Of a stretch of DNA of 64,000 nt, positions 8,535 through 16,762 are shown piece by piece. The DNA lies in assembly GCF_004000885.1 (NCBI RefSeq), contig NZ_BIMC01000001.1, forward strand, positions 372,001 through 436,000, read 5' to 3'. The position numbers and the translations under genes are program-made. Every line of letters starts with the position of its first letter. Within the stretch, counting starts at the first letter, position 1. The stretch is from Paenibacillus glucanolyticus NBRC 15330 (GTDB lineage Bacteria; Bacillota; Bacilli; Paenibacillales; Paenibacillaceae). The notes below the pieces were generated by a model, which searched no databases, was not told where the DNA came from, and saw nothing but the letters and a program-made list of their open reading frames with translations.

Positions 8535-8902
8535 CAGTCTTTCTCCCCTCTGCGGATCATTTCCGATAATTGATCTTTGGTAATGCCCAGCTTTGCCGCT
8601 TCCTTAACCATGGCAACAACATACTGCTCATAAAACTCTGTCTTGCGTTTCTCCATCAGCCGTTCACGAGCTCCCGAAGCTACAAACATGCCAATCCCCC
8701 GTTTCTTGTATAGAATTCCTTGATCCACCAGCAGATTGACGCCCTTGGCAGCTGTAGCCGGATTGATCTGGTAAAAGGCTGCAAACTGATTCGTTGATGG
8801 AACCTGTGTCTCTTCAGGCAGTCGTGCTTCTATGATGTCGTCTTCTATTTTGTCTGCAATTTGCATGAATATCGGTCTGCTGTCATCAATCTGAAATGCC
8901 AT
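8534..8902 (-). CDS. GntR-family transcriptional regulator, YtrA subfamily
   Basis: 122 residues: an N-terminal winged helix-turn-helix (RPIFMQIADKIEDDII, then LPEETQVPSTNQFAAFYQINPATAAKGVNLL) and only a short C-terminal helical tail with no effector-binding domain, the defining layout of the YtrA subfamily. First gene of a three-gene operon with an ABC ATPase and membrane protein. A palindrome overlapping its own promoter suggests autorepression. The ligand or stress that relieves it is not evident from sequence. Confidence 0.9.
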   Translation of the reverse strand: MAFQIDDSRPIFMQIADKIEDDIIEARLPEETQVPSTNQFAAFYQINPATAAKGVNLLVDQGILYKKRGIGMFVASGARERLMEKRKTEFYEQYVVAMVKEAAKLGITKDQLSEMIRRGEKD

Positions 8903-8940
8903 TCCCTCACCACTTTCGTTTATGACCTAGGTTGCATCAT

Positions 8941-8991
8941 TGGTTAGTTACTCATGTAATTAACCATACAAGAGAAGAAGCATTCTGTCAA
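8941..8991 (-). promoter_or_regulatory. Promoter with overlapping palindromic operator of the YtrA-like operon
   Basis: On the minus strand: -35 TTGACA (8986-8991), 17-bp spacer, -10 TATGGT (8963-8968). A 26-bp inverted repeat at 8941-8966 (arms TGGTTA.TTAC and GTAAT.TAACCA) begins inside the -10 box, the right place for the GntR regulator to repress. Confidence 0.78.
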
Positions 8992-9141
8992 CGGGCGAAT
9001 GGGGATCATTTACAAAAATCAAGAAAAAATTGGACTTTTGTCCTAAATAAATAGTCCCTGTCGTCCGATATAGTATAGGCACAAATTTTGTGTCACCTGA
9101 ACCAACTACAGACAAAGAGAAAAAGGAGTTTGAGGGGAAAC

Positions 9142-10275
9142 ATGAAGAGAATAATTGCAATCGTAGTGCTTGCTATGCTTACAGTAATGACGCCGCTGTA
9201 TGCCGCATCCACTCCAAAAAACTTGGCCTATGTGGACAAGAACAGCCAGTCGTATGTTCCGGTCGGGGTACTCAAGACCTATGAAGACATACAGGTGACG
9301 TATACAGCTGCGGAAAAGAAACTCAACATCAGTCGTGGTGATAAAGCTCTGACACTATACCTGGGCAGCCGAAATGCCTATGTAAACGGCAAAAAAGTTC
9401 AAATGAAGGCAGCACCGTTCTCTGAGAACGGGTCCACCTATGTGCCGCTGCAATTCGTCAGCCAACATCTGGGCCTGGATCTATCGTGGAGCAACAACCG
9501 ATCGACTCTTAAAATTACGGATGGAAACATGGTAAACACCCTGCCTGTTCTATCAGGAAATCTCATATCCAGCCAGTCCAAGCCCGTTACCACGGCTAGA
9601 AAAAGCTTCAAGGTTGGTTCAAGATCCTTTAGCGCGCAGGTTGTTACGGTTTCGCTTCTCCATCCGAAGGTAGAACTGGATGTCGTTCTTGCAGGCAATA
9701 AGGCAGGTAAAGTCGAGGATCTGCGCAGTATAGCCAAACGAAGCCATGCCGTGGCGGCCATTAACGGGACGTTCTTCGATGCCTACACTTCAGGTGCCTA
9801 CAAGGCGCCGTATGGCTATCTTGTCAGCAACGGCAATATTTTTCACAAGGCCTCGGGAGATAATCGGACCATCTTCACATATGACAGCAACAATCTGGCC
9901 TCGATGATTCCCGGGCTTGATTTCAAATCCGTATACGATACCGGACATATGGACGGCGCACTTCAAGCTGGCCCGCGTCTATTGACGGATGGCAAGGTGA
10001 CCCTCGACGTGAAGAAGGAAGGATTCAAAGATCCGAAGATTCTTACGGGCGGCGGTGCGCGAAGTGCACTTGGTATCACGAAGGATCACAAGCTGATTTT
10101 GCTTACGACAGGCGGAGCAACCATTCCTCAACTCGCTGAAATCATGAAGCAGGCAGGTGCATACCAAGCGATGAATTTGGATGGTGGCGCCTCAAGCGGC
10201 TTGTACTACAACGGCTCTTACTTGACAACCCCGGGCCGTCAGATCAGTAATGCCATTGTCGTGAAATATAAATAA
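9142..10275 (+). CDS. Secreted phosphodiester glycosidase family protein with copper amine oxidase-like N-terminal domain
   Basis: 377 residues from the ATG preceded by GAGGGG. A signal peptide (MKRIIAIVVLAMLTVMTPLYAAS) is followed by a stalk-like copper-amine-oxidase N-terminal domain (about 25-125: AYVNGKKVQMKAAPFSENGSTYVPLQFVSQHLG), a repeat-type wall/matrix module common in Paenibacillus. Residues about 150-377 match the NAGPA/DUF2233 phosphodiester glycosidase domain: AAINGTFFDAY, GPRLLTDGK, GGGARSALGIT and the C-terminal MNLDGGASSGLYYNG. Such enzymes cleave sugar-phosphodiester links; the natural substrate here, perhaps cell-wall polymers, is inferred. It stands alone between divergent and co-directional neighbours. 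Confidence 0.87.
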   Translation: MKRIIAIVVLAMLTVMTPLYAASTPKNLAYVDKNSQSYVPVGVLKTYEDIQVTYTAAEKKLNISRGDKALTLYLGSRNAYVNGKKVQMKAAPFSENGSTYVPLQFVSQHLGLDLSWSNNRSTLKITDGNMVNTLPVLSGNLISSQSKPVTTARKSFKVGSRSFSAQVVTVSLLHPKVELDVVLAGNKAGKVEDLRSIAKRSHAVAAINGTFFDAYTSGAYKAPYGYLVSNGNIFHKASGDNRTIFTYDSNNLASMIPGLDFKSVYDTGHMDGALQAGPRLLTDGKVTLDVKKEGFKDPKILTGGGARSALGITKDHKLILLTTGGATIPQLAEIMKQAGAYQAMNLDGGASSGLYYNGSYLTTPGRQISNAIVVKYK

Positions 10276-10484
10276 TGGGTTGGGACTTCTCTCCTCTGGT
10301 TATTCGGATTACTTCTTCCGGGTACCTGGGGGAGTTTTCTTTTTATTCAGCAATACCTCCGCTTCGAGGTGCATATGCTGGTCAAAGAAATGTTTCACTA
10401 TGAAGACCAGATGTGTAAATATATAGAAAACTGTTTATCGTGTGAGTACCGGAATTCAATGGTTGAAGGATTATACTGCGGGGG

Positions 10485-12560
10485 GTGAATTCCATTACAG
10501 CTTCTATAGCGACTATCCGGACGAGAATTAGGGATATGGTCGAGGGTGTTATGGGTGCGTGGCGGGAATGGATAAGAAAATACCCTATGATAGCAAAGGT
10601 ATATCACTTATTTACCTGGCTTTCCCTGCTAGTGCTCGTTATAAGCCTGATTCTGATCGAAGAGTCTCGTACCATGCTTGTCCAATATTTGTGGTCATTC
10701 TATGTGCTGGTGCAGTTTTGGCTGTTATGCCGGAGTAAAACGTTGGCCTGGAAACAGGTCAGCTTGTTTGTTCTTTCAGGTGTTCTTCTGGTCATTCCTT
10801 TGACCAATTGGACCATGCAGGGTCTTCATTTGATTTTTGGAGGACGGACAACCGACACATGGTCCTTCGCCATAATGACACCTGTCATTGAAGAAGTTTA
10901 CAAGCTGATGCCGCTGGCATTGTTCCTGTGCTTCTCAAGAAAAGCCACCTCCCTTAGCCTGAGTGATTACGTACTTTTGGGCGCTGCCCCGGGTATTGGG
11001 TTTCAATTCATGGAGGAGTTATCAAGACGCCTGGTCCAGAACAATTATGGCGTCACTTGGCTCGGTGGAAAAACACTTCATTGGGAGTTCTTCGATCTAT
11101 TCCCCGGATACTTCGAGGAAAGCTTTCTTCCTACCATGATGAATGTTACACATCCTGTACAAAGCGCCATGACTGCGCTTGGCATCGGAATCGCTATCCG
11201 GTACTCCAAACAACTGACGCGCTGGGTCTATGTTTTTCCTGTGCTGCTGCTACTCTGGACAATCCTGAATCATGCAGCCTGGAACGGTCAAAATCGGCTG
11301 CCTGACTGGCTTCTTGCCTTTCATGATTGGACCGGGGAGGGTTACCGAACCGAGGGCTTCTTCCTGCTCCTGCTGGCAGCGGGATTGTTCATCGACTATT
11401 TGGATTTGCACCGAATTCGCGAGCGGCTGCCTGTCCTGAAGGGTGAAACCCTCATCAATCCTTTTACGGAGCTTTGGCAGATGACGACGGCTCTTTTTAC
11501 AGACCGGAAACGTCTTGGCTATCTGATCGGATTCTATCGTGATCGACGGGAACTCGGATTCTCGCTGCTGTATGGTAACGATGAAGCAGCTGGCCAAAGG
11601 GATCAGGTTCAGGAAAATGTACGGAGATACGCTGCCGTACTGGGAGCAATCGGACTCATTATTGTTGCTGCGGGGATCTTCTCCAATATGGGCATTCCAG
11701 CTCTCGCAAGTGAGTCCTCGTGTTTTGCATGCCTGTTTGACTCGCTTCAGAATTGGTGGGATGGGCTCAACGGCTGGGAGCAAGCGGCTATTATACTGGG
11801 CGCCTTCGCCCTTTCCATACTGTTTGTCAGCTTCTGGCCGGCCCTTGGCATCGCCATGACCGGTGCAGGTATTGCAGGTGGAGGACATGAAATTGCCGGA
11901 TACATCCGCGATCCGAAGAAGCTGTTATCCCCTCAAAATGCTGCAGCTGCCGTATTAGCCGTTGTTCTCAGCCGAATACCGTTCGGTAAAGGTTTGTCTT
12001 GGCTGTCCAGGAAGCTGGGTCCCCGTGCGAGAAAGTGGCTGGATAACCTCGCCGAGAAAGTCGGGTCGAAGCCGCGCCAAGAACCGGATGCCCCATCTGG
12101 AGGAAGTCGTGATCACCCCCCTGACCACGAGCGCCCGCCTGAGAAGAAACCGGAACCAAACAAACCCGATGATGAAAAACCGGACGAAGCTGGCAACACT
12201 CCACAAGATGTGCCGCGATATTCCGGTGGGCTGCAGAAGGTTAACAAGCCGGATGCAGCCGCAGATGCGCTTGCCGAGCGACTTGGCGGCGAATCCAGAA
12301 TGAAATTTGATAGCGATCCGATCGGCCGCGAATTCGATGCCATCAGCGATGAATACATTGCCCAGACAAAGCCCGCGCTGCAGCAGGTCAACAAAAAGGT
12401 GCGTGACCAAATGAAGGCCACCTTTGAAGCTGCCGAGCAGACTGGCAGAAAAGTATATTATCATTTTGAAGGAGAGCCTGCCCAATCGGTTATTGACAAA
12501 TTACATGAATACAGCCAAAGATATGGAATAGAGGTCCACATTGATACCGATCCATTATAA
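10485..12560 (+). CDS. PrsW-type intramembrane protease fused to a REase-fold toxin (Tox-REase-3-like)
   Basis: 691 residues from a GTG; the ribosome site is weak and a later ATG (residue 18) is possible. Residues about 35-320 are a polytopic PrsW (CPBP-like) peptidase with EEVYK (Glu136, Glu137, Lys140), FMEE (Glu177) and NHAAWNG (His263), the expected metal/catalytic residues. Two or three more hydrophobic segments follow (about 385-500, glycine rich), then a hydrophilic Pro/Glu/Lys linker (about 535-575). The last ~100 residues carry KFDSDPIGREFDAISDEYI-QTK and GRKVYYHFEG, which I recognise as a polymorphic-toxin restriction-endonuclease-fold nuclease domain. The next gene is an Imm7-like immunity protein. 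The likely picture is a contact or secreted toxin whose own membrane protease releases the nuclease; that mechanism is inferred. Confidence 0.78.
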   Translation: MNSITASIATIRTRIRDMVEGVMGAWREWIRKYPMIAKVYHLFTWLSLLVLVISLILIEESRTMLVQYLWSFYVLVQFWLLCRSKTLAWKQVSLFVLSGVLLVIPLTNWTMQGLHLIFGGRTTDTWSFAIMTPVIEEVYKLMPLALFLCFSRKATSLSLSDYVLLGAAPGIGFQFMEELSRRLVQNNYGVTWLGGKTLHWEFFDLFPGYFEESFLPTMMNVTHPVQSAMTALGIGIAIRYSKQLTRWVYVFPVLLLLWTILNHAAWNGQNRLPDWLLAFHDWTGEGYRTEGFFLLLLAAGLFIDYLDLHRIRERLPVLKGETLINPFTELWQMTTALFTDRKRLGYLIGFYRDRRELGFSLLYGNDEAAGQRDQVQENVRRYAAVLGAIGLIIVAAGIFSNMGIPALASESSCFACLFDSLQNWWDGLNGWEQAAIILGAFALSILFVSFWPALGIAMTGAGIAGGGHEIAGYIRDPKKLLSPQNAAAAVLAVVLSRIPFGKGLSWLSRKLGPRARKWLDNLAEKVGSKPRQEPDAPSGGSRDHPPDHERPPEKKPEPNKPDDEKPDEAGNTPQDVPRYSGGLQKVNKPDAAADALAERLGGESRMKFDSDPIGREFDAISDEYIAQTKPALQQVNKKVRDQMKATFEAAEQTGRKVYYHFEGEPAQSVIDKLHEYSQRYGIEVHIDTDPL

Positions 12561-12579
12561 CGACAAGGAGTGATCATTC

Positions 12580-12981
12580 ATGTATGAATTTCACGGCTGG
12601 GCTACCATCCAGGACAATCCTGCCGAAATAGATGCTGGGCAGCTGGATGCAATCATTCAGAAAATACAGCTTAAGATTACCGAGTTTGCTTGGGGCAGCG
12701 GCCTGCTGTCCTTAAATGCAGCAAACGGTTCATATTACCTTCATGTCGGAGGTTTTACCAACCGCAAGGGCGTCGAAGCAGACGAGGTTGTATCGCTGTA
12801 CCAATTAATCGGTGAGATCGCTCCCGGATCGTACGGTCTTCTGTATACCCGGGATGATGAGAATACAGAGGGCTTTGATAACGAGTTTCGGGTGTCGGTG
12901 CTGGCACGCGGCCGATTACAGGAGCAGCATGATCCCTTCCTCTCCCCATGCATCCCTGTTATCGAGGATGAGCTCGATTAA
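12580..12981 (+). CDS. Imm7-family immunity protein
   Basis: 133-residue soluble acidic protein starting MYEFHGWATIQ, the characteristic opening of the Imm7 family, with LKITEFAWGSGLLSLNAANG and GSYGLLYTRDDE further on. It starts 20 bp after the toxin fusion gene, with AAGGAGTG ahead of the ATG, so both are in one transcript. The expected role is to bind and neutralise the C-terminal nuclease domain in the producing cell. The family name is from recognition of the sequence pattern; the pairing with the upstream toxin is supported by adjacency. Confidence 0.75.
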   Translation: MYEFHGWATIQDNPAEIDAGQLDAIIQKIQLKITEFAWGSGLLSLNAANGSYYLHVGGFTNRKGVEADEVVSLYQLIGEIAPGSYGLLYTRDDENTEGFDNEFRVSVLARGRLQEQHDPFLSPCIPVIEDELD

Positions 12982-12988
12982 ACTGGAC

Positions 12989-13046
12989 AAAAAATCCCGC
13001 AAACCCGACCATGAGAACATTGCATGGTTTGGATTTGCGGGATTTT
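12989..13046. terminator. Bidirectional terminator between convergent operons
   Basis: AAATCCCGCAAA pairs with TTTGCGGGATTT across a loop of about 25 nt, with A-runs on one side and T-runs on the other. It serves the toxin/immunity operon from the left and the pxp-pcp operon from the right. Confidence 0.72.
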
Positions 13047-13078
13047 TCAGCTGAGTCGCTGTTTGTCAGTTTAGCTGG

Positions 13079-13729
13079 TTAGCTGGTTCGTGAAAACTGA
13101 TTACCGTATTCATCAATCGTCGATTGTACAATAACCCTCAGGGCGTCCAGCATGGTTTCATGTGACAACGTCGGCAAACCCGGCTTCTCCACCGCCATCT
13201 CCGTTGAAGCCGGAAAATGCACAAACCCGCCAATCGCAGTTAGCTGCTGAATCCGTATCTCGTTCAGAATGGCGTACATTGTGTTATTGCATATATACGT
13301 TCCCGCGGTATTGGACACCGAGGCAGGGATCCCCGCTTCCTTCAGCCGGTTGACCATCAATCGAATCGGAAGTGACGAGAACAATCCGTCTGGTCCGTCA
13401 GGATCGATGAGCTCGTCCTGCGGCCTCGCTCCCCGATTATCCGAAATCGTGGATTCGGGCGGGATGTCTTTAATGTTAACGGCAATTCGTTCAGGCGTAA
13501 TGGCGGTCCGGCCACCGGCTACACCGCAGGCGATTACGGCATCAGGTCCGTACGCCCTCATCTCTTGCAGCAGAATTTCTGCACATTCATCGTAATGTAC
13601 CGGGAGAAGAATCGTTCTTATCTCAGCGCCCTGGAAGGAATCATGCCTGATTTCCTCAACCAGTCTTTCTGTCGGATTGATGGAGCTGCCGCCAAATGGT
13701 TCAAAGCCAGAAATTAATATTTTTATCAT
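13079..13729 (-). CDS. pcp: Pyroglutamyl-peptidase I
   Basis: 216 residues, normal length for peptidase family C15. It removes N-terminal 5-oxoproline (pyroglutamate) from peptides in the cytoplasm. Seen in the sequence: the opening KILISGFEPFGGSSINPTE, the catalytic Glu region TPERIAVNI, the catalytic Cys in SNTAGTYICNNTMY and the catalytic His in GGFVHFPAS. It is the last gene of a leftward cluster with pxpB, pxpC and pxpA. Those genes encode the ATP-dependent 5-oxoprolinase, so the operon couples release of 5-oxoproline from peptides with its conversion to glutamate. Confidence 0.95.
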   Translation of the reverse strand: MIKILISGFEPFGGSSINPTERLVEEIRHDSFQGAEIRTILLPVHYDECAEILLQEMRAYGPDAVIACGVAGGRTAITPERIAVNIKDIPPESTISDNRGARPQDELIDPDGPDGLFSSLPIRLMVNRLKEAGIPASVSNTAGTYICNNTMYAILNEIRIQQLTAIGGFVHFPASTEMAVEKPGLPTLSHETMLDALRVIVQSTIDEYGNQFSRTS

Positions 13730-13800
13730 ATCTCATCTCTCCTGTGCTTGATTTATGTATGCTTGCTTGATCATATTCCCAACAAGTTGATTGGAGTATA

Positions 13801-14556
13801 TCATATGGATTGCACGCTTATACCCTCGGCTTCAAGCCGTGATCGCAAAGTCCTCGCGAACAGGGATGCATGTGCGCCGTCTCCGTGAATGCAGATCGTA
13901 TCTGCGGAGATCGGGATAACCTTGCCCGTCTGGCTTATAACCTCTTTATCTTTGACCATCCGAATCACATGTGAGACTGAAGCTTCCGCATCGGTAATTA
14001 TGGCTTCCGGCCAATTTCTCGGCGTGAGCGTGCCATCATCCTGATAGGTCCGATCTGCAAATACTTCACTTGCCGTGCGAAGTCCGGCAGCAGCCCCTGC
14101 CGCGACCAGCTCGCTGCCTGCCAATCCGTACAGGATAAGAGACGAATCAATCCGGTGGATGGCGGATGCTATCGCATCAGCAAGAGGTCTTGAGGCCGCT
14201 GCCATATTATAGAGAGCGCCGTGAGGCTTCACATGCTTCAGTTGACCGCCCTCCTGTATCGTAAAAGCCATCAGCGCTCCAACCTGGTAGGTCACCATAT
14301 CATAGGCTTCGGCAGGAGAAATCTCCATTCTCCTTCTTCCGAAGCCGACCAGATCAGGCAAGCCTGGATGCGCTCCGATCGCGATACCGCCCGCGATGGC
14401 CTGACGCACCGTTGCCCGCATCACGGATGGATCGCCTGCATGAAATCCGCAGGCGATATTAACCGAAGTAATGCTGCCAAGCAGCTCGGAATCATTGCCA
14501 ATTCGGTAAGCGCCGAAGCTCTCTCCCATATCGCAGTTCAGATCCACTCGAACCAA
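13801..14556 (-). CDS. pxpA: 5-oxoprolinase subunit PxpA (LamB/YcsF family)
   Basis: 251 residues from a TTG start with GGAG 10 nt upstream; a GTG three codons earlier sits too close to that site. Motifs: VDLNCDMGESFGAYRIG, SVNIACGFHAGDP, GAHPGLPDLVGFGRR, LKHVKPHGALYN and DTICIHGDG, all diagnostic of the LamB/YcsF family. With PxpB and PxpC it hydrolyses 5-oxoproline to glutamate using ATP. Its start overlaps the end of pxpC by about 65 bp, which suggests translational coupling. Confidence 0.94.
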   Translation of the reverse strand: MVRVDLNCDMGESFGAYRIGNDSELLGSITSVNIACGFHAGDPSVMRATVRQAIAGGIAIGAHPGLPDLVGFGRRRMEISPAEAYDMVTYQVGALMAFTIQEGGQLKHVKPHGALYNMAAASRPLADAIASAIHRIDSSLILYGLAGSELVAAGAAAGLRTASEVFADRTYQDDGTLTPRNWPEAIITDAEASVSHVIRMVKDKEVISQTGKVIPISADTICIHGDGAHASLFARTLRSRLEAEGISVQSI

Positions 14557-15562
14557 TGTTAGCACGCTCCTTTAATTTAAGCTTAATCATAGCTTCCGTC
14601 ATCCGAAGCTCACGAATGTAATCCGTATAGAGCCGTTCTGCTTCTGCTAAGGTAATTTCCTTAAAGCGGATCATGCCGCCAGGCGGCAGCTGGGCAATTA
14701 ACGGAACATCCACAGAAGCAACCTGGGCGATCTTTGGATAGCCTCCAAGCGTTTGGCGATCCGCCATCAGGACAATCGGCTGACCATCCGCAGGCACCTG
14801 TACCGTGCCTATGGATACCGGTTCGGATATATACTCCTTCTCTTGACTTAACCGCAGCAGCGGACCGGACAACCGGTAGCCCATGCGGTCCGATTGCGGA
14901 GTTATGCGGAAGGAATCCCGGAACAAAGCCAGCTTGCTGCTGCTGTCAAAATCATCATACTGGCGACCTCTCAGCACACGCACTACAGTCTCTTGATCGT
15001 TGATTGAATACAAGTCCGCAGAGACGGACCATTTTACAGTGAAAAAGGTGCCTGCCTCATCATAAGGAAACCCTGATGAGACCCGAGGTAGACGCGAGGG
15101 ATGGGCATTCAGCACATCCCCCTTCTGCAGCGGTCTTCCCTCATAGCCGCCAATTTCGGCTCGCAAATATGTACTGTAGCTGTCCATTACCATGGGAACC
15201 TCGAACCCGCCAGAAACGGCCAAATAGGCGCGGCAGCCGGATAATCGCTGTTGAAAGCTCAGGACACTGCCCGCTTTGATGTATACGGGACGCCACATAG
15301 GCACCCTCGTATCCTGGATCGCTGGCGACATATCTCCGCCAGTAATTGCAACCCACATATCGCTTTGGAATTCTACCGCAAATCCAGACCATGTAATCTC
15401 AAGAACTGCGGCTCCATCCTCATTACCAACGAGTACATTGGCGACCCGATAGGCGAAGCCATCCATGACTCCTCCCGCGCTGATGCCGTATCTTCCATAA
15501 CCGTATCTTCCGGCATCCTGAAGCGTAACGAGCAGTCCCGGCTTAATTACCGTCAAACCCAT
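14492..15562 (-). CDS. pxpC: 5-oxoprolinase subunit PxpC (biotin-dependent carboxyltransferase-like)
   Basis: 356 residues. Conserved family elements: GLLVTLQDAGRYGYGRYGISAGGVMD at the N-terminus, ANVLVGNEDGAAVLEIT, and GTVQVPADGQPIVLMADRQTLGGYPKIAQV in the second half. The family is often labelled KipA or urea amidolyase-like. It forms a complex with PxpB and acts with PxpA. The start overlaps the pxpB stop by 10 bp. The C-terminus is slightly longer than needed and runs into pxpA. Confidence 0.93.
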   Translation of the reverse strand: MGLTVIKPGLLVTLQDAGRYGYGRYGISAGGVMDGFAYRVANVLVGNEDGAAVLEITWSGFAVEFQSDMWVAITGGDMSPAIQDTRVPMWRPVYIKAGSVLSFQQRLSGCRAYLAVSGGFEVPMVMDSYSTYLRAEIGGYEGRPLQKGDVLNAHPSRLPRVSSGFPYDEAGTFFTVKWSVSADLYSINDQETVVRVLRGRQYDDFDSSSKLALFRDSFRITPQSDRMGYRLSGPLLRLSQEKEYISEPVSIGTVQVPADGQPIVLMADRQTLGGYPKIAQVASVDVPLIAQLPPGGMIRFKEITLAEAERLYTDYIRELRMTEAMIKLKLKERANIGSSGSELRYGRELRRLPNWQ

Positions 15563-16281
15563 AAGCTCACTTCCCTTATCCGTTCATATTCCTCTGTTTC
15601 AATGGGCCTAAACCGGATATATTGTCCAGCCTTCAACAAGCTTGGCGGCTGTGCTCCCGGACGAAACAACGCAAGCGGTGTCCTGCCGATCAGCTGCCAT
15701 CCACCGGGCGTCTCGATCGGGTATATCCCGGTTTGATTGCCTGCAATGCCCACAGATCCAGGCGGAATTCGCAGCCGGGGTGTCTTTTTGCGCGGCGTTG
15801 CGATAGTGTCCGGTATTCCTCCGACATAGGGGAAGCCTGGCGCAAATCCGATCGCATAGATCAGATAATCCTGGCCGGAATGAATCCGGATAACCTCCTC
15901 GGGTGTGAGCCGATTCTTATCAGCCACAAGCTCCAGATCCGGACCGTGTTTACCCCCATAGCAAACCGGAATTTCAACAACGTCAGGCACCGCACTTGCC
16001 TTCTCTGCTTCGTCAGCCACCATCCTTTGCTCCAGCATCGAGCAGATATACGCATATACGGTATCAAACTCGTCAGGTTTGTTAATTCTATGGAATTCAT
16101 AGTAAATCGCAACACTGGTAAACGATGGAATGCACTCGACGAATCCCGGGAACGGATTCTCTTCGATACATCTCGCCGCAGCTGTGACCTCCCGATGTAT
16201 GTTCTCGCTCACCCAGCTTTCGAATTGGATAAGGACTGCCGAATCTCCCAAAGGGAAGAACGAATAGGACCTGCTCATCAT
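15553..16281 (-). CDS. pxpB: 5-oxoprolinase subunit PxpB (KipI-like)
   Basis: 242 residues from the first of two adjacent ATGs (CGGAG 7 nt upstream); a longer frame to 16374 has no ribosome site. Motifs: PLGDSAVLIQF, PGFVECIPSFTSVAIYY, PVCYGGKHGPDL, YAIGFAPGFPYVG, PRLRIPPGSVGIAGNQTGIYP and GGWQLIGRTPL. The fold resembles allophanate hydrolase subunit 1. First gene of the pxpB-pxpC-pxpA-pcp operon. Homologues called KipI inhibit the sporulation kinase KinA, but the tight operon with pxpA and pcp argues for 5-oxoproline metabolism. Confidence 0.93.
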   Translation of the reverse strand: MMSRSYSFFPLGDSAVLIQFESWVSENIHREVTAAARCIEENPFPGFVECIPSFTSVAIYYEFHRINKPDEFDTVYAYICSMLEQRMVADEAEKASAVPDVVEIPVCYGGKHGPDLELVADKNRLTPEEVIRIHSGQDYLIYAIGFAPGFPYVGGIPDTIATPRKKTPRLRIPPGSVGIAGNQTGIYPIETPGGWQLIGRTPLALFRPGAQPPSLLKAGQYIRFRPIETEEYERIREVSLWV

Positions 16282-16511
16282 GACATTCTCCGTTCCGAAT
16301 ATACTGCCTGATACAGATAAATGAATCGAATGATTACTCCTATGATAGCAGAGAAACGAGCATCCTTTGAACATGAAATAAATAAAATCGCAGCTGGTTA
16401 TAAAAAAGCACGTAACGCAGCTAAACGCCAGGAAAAGATGCTGTTTTCTGTATAAAATTAGGACATTGTTGGCAGAATACAGAAGTCATTCTCGATAAAG
16501 GAGGTGCCAAG

Positions 16512-16688
16512 ATGAGCGAAACCAACCATAACGGTAACCAACCAACAAAAGCCGAAGTGCAAACCACGAAATTGAACAAAATGCCGGTTCCAGGTGAATT
16601 CGACACCGAGTTTTCTGCTGAAGAAGCTGCAGAAGTGTTTGAACAGCAGCAGCCACACGCTGAGAACAACTCCGAGAACCAACAATAA
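16512..16688 (+). CDS. Small gamma-type SASP-like spore protein (58 aa)
   Basis: 58 residues, very hydrophilic, rich in Gln, Asn and Glu, no Cys or Trp. The central stretch PVPGEFDTEFSAEEAAEVFEQQQ resembles the glutamine-rich repeat with a GTEFASET-type core of gamma-type small acid-soluble spore proteins, the spore amino-acid reserve cleaved by the GPR protease. AAAGGAGGTG, a near-perfect ribosome site, lies 7 nt upstream and a terminator follows, so it is a real single-gene unit. It is shorter than typical SspE and has a single repeat unit. The family assignment is moderately certain. Confidence 0.65.
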   Translation: MSETNHNGNQPTKAEVQTTKLNKMPVPGEFDTEFSAEEAAEVFEQQQPHAENNSENQQ

Positions 16689-16697
16689 TACATGTCG

Positions 16698-16740
16698 AAG
16701 ACCTCACGGGCGATCCAATGGTCGTGTGAGGTCTTTTTTT
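16698..16740 (+). terminator. Intrinsic terminator of the SASP-like gene
   Basis: AAGACCTCAC pairs with GTGAGGTCTT, with a loop of about 18 nt, followed by a run of T. Confidence 0.85.
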
Positions 16741-16762
16741 TATATTCGCCCATCGTTATCGA

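Noticed and set aside
14492..16281. KipI/KipA sporulation kinase inhibitors
   Set aside because: The pairing with pxpA and pcp in one operon supports 5-oxoprolinase subunits.
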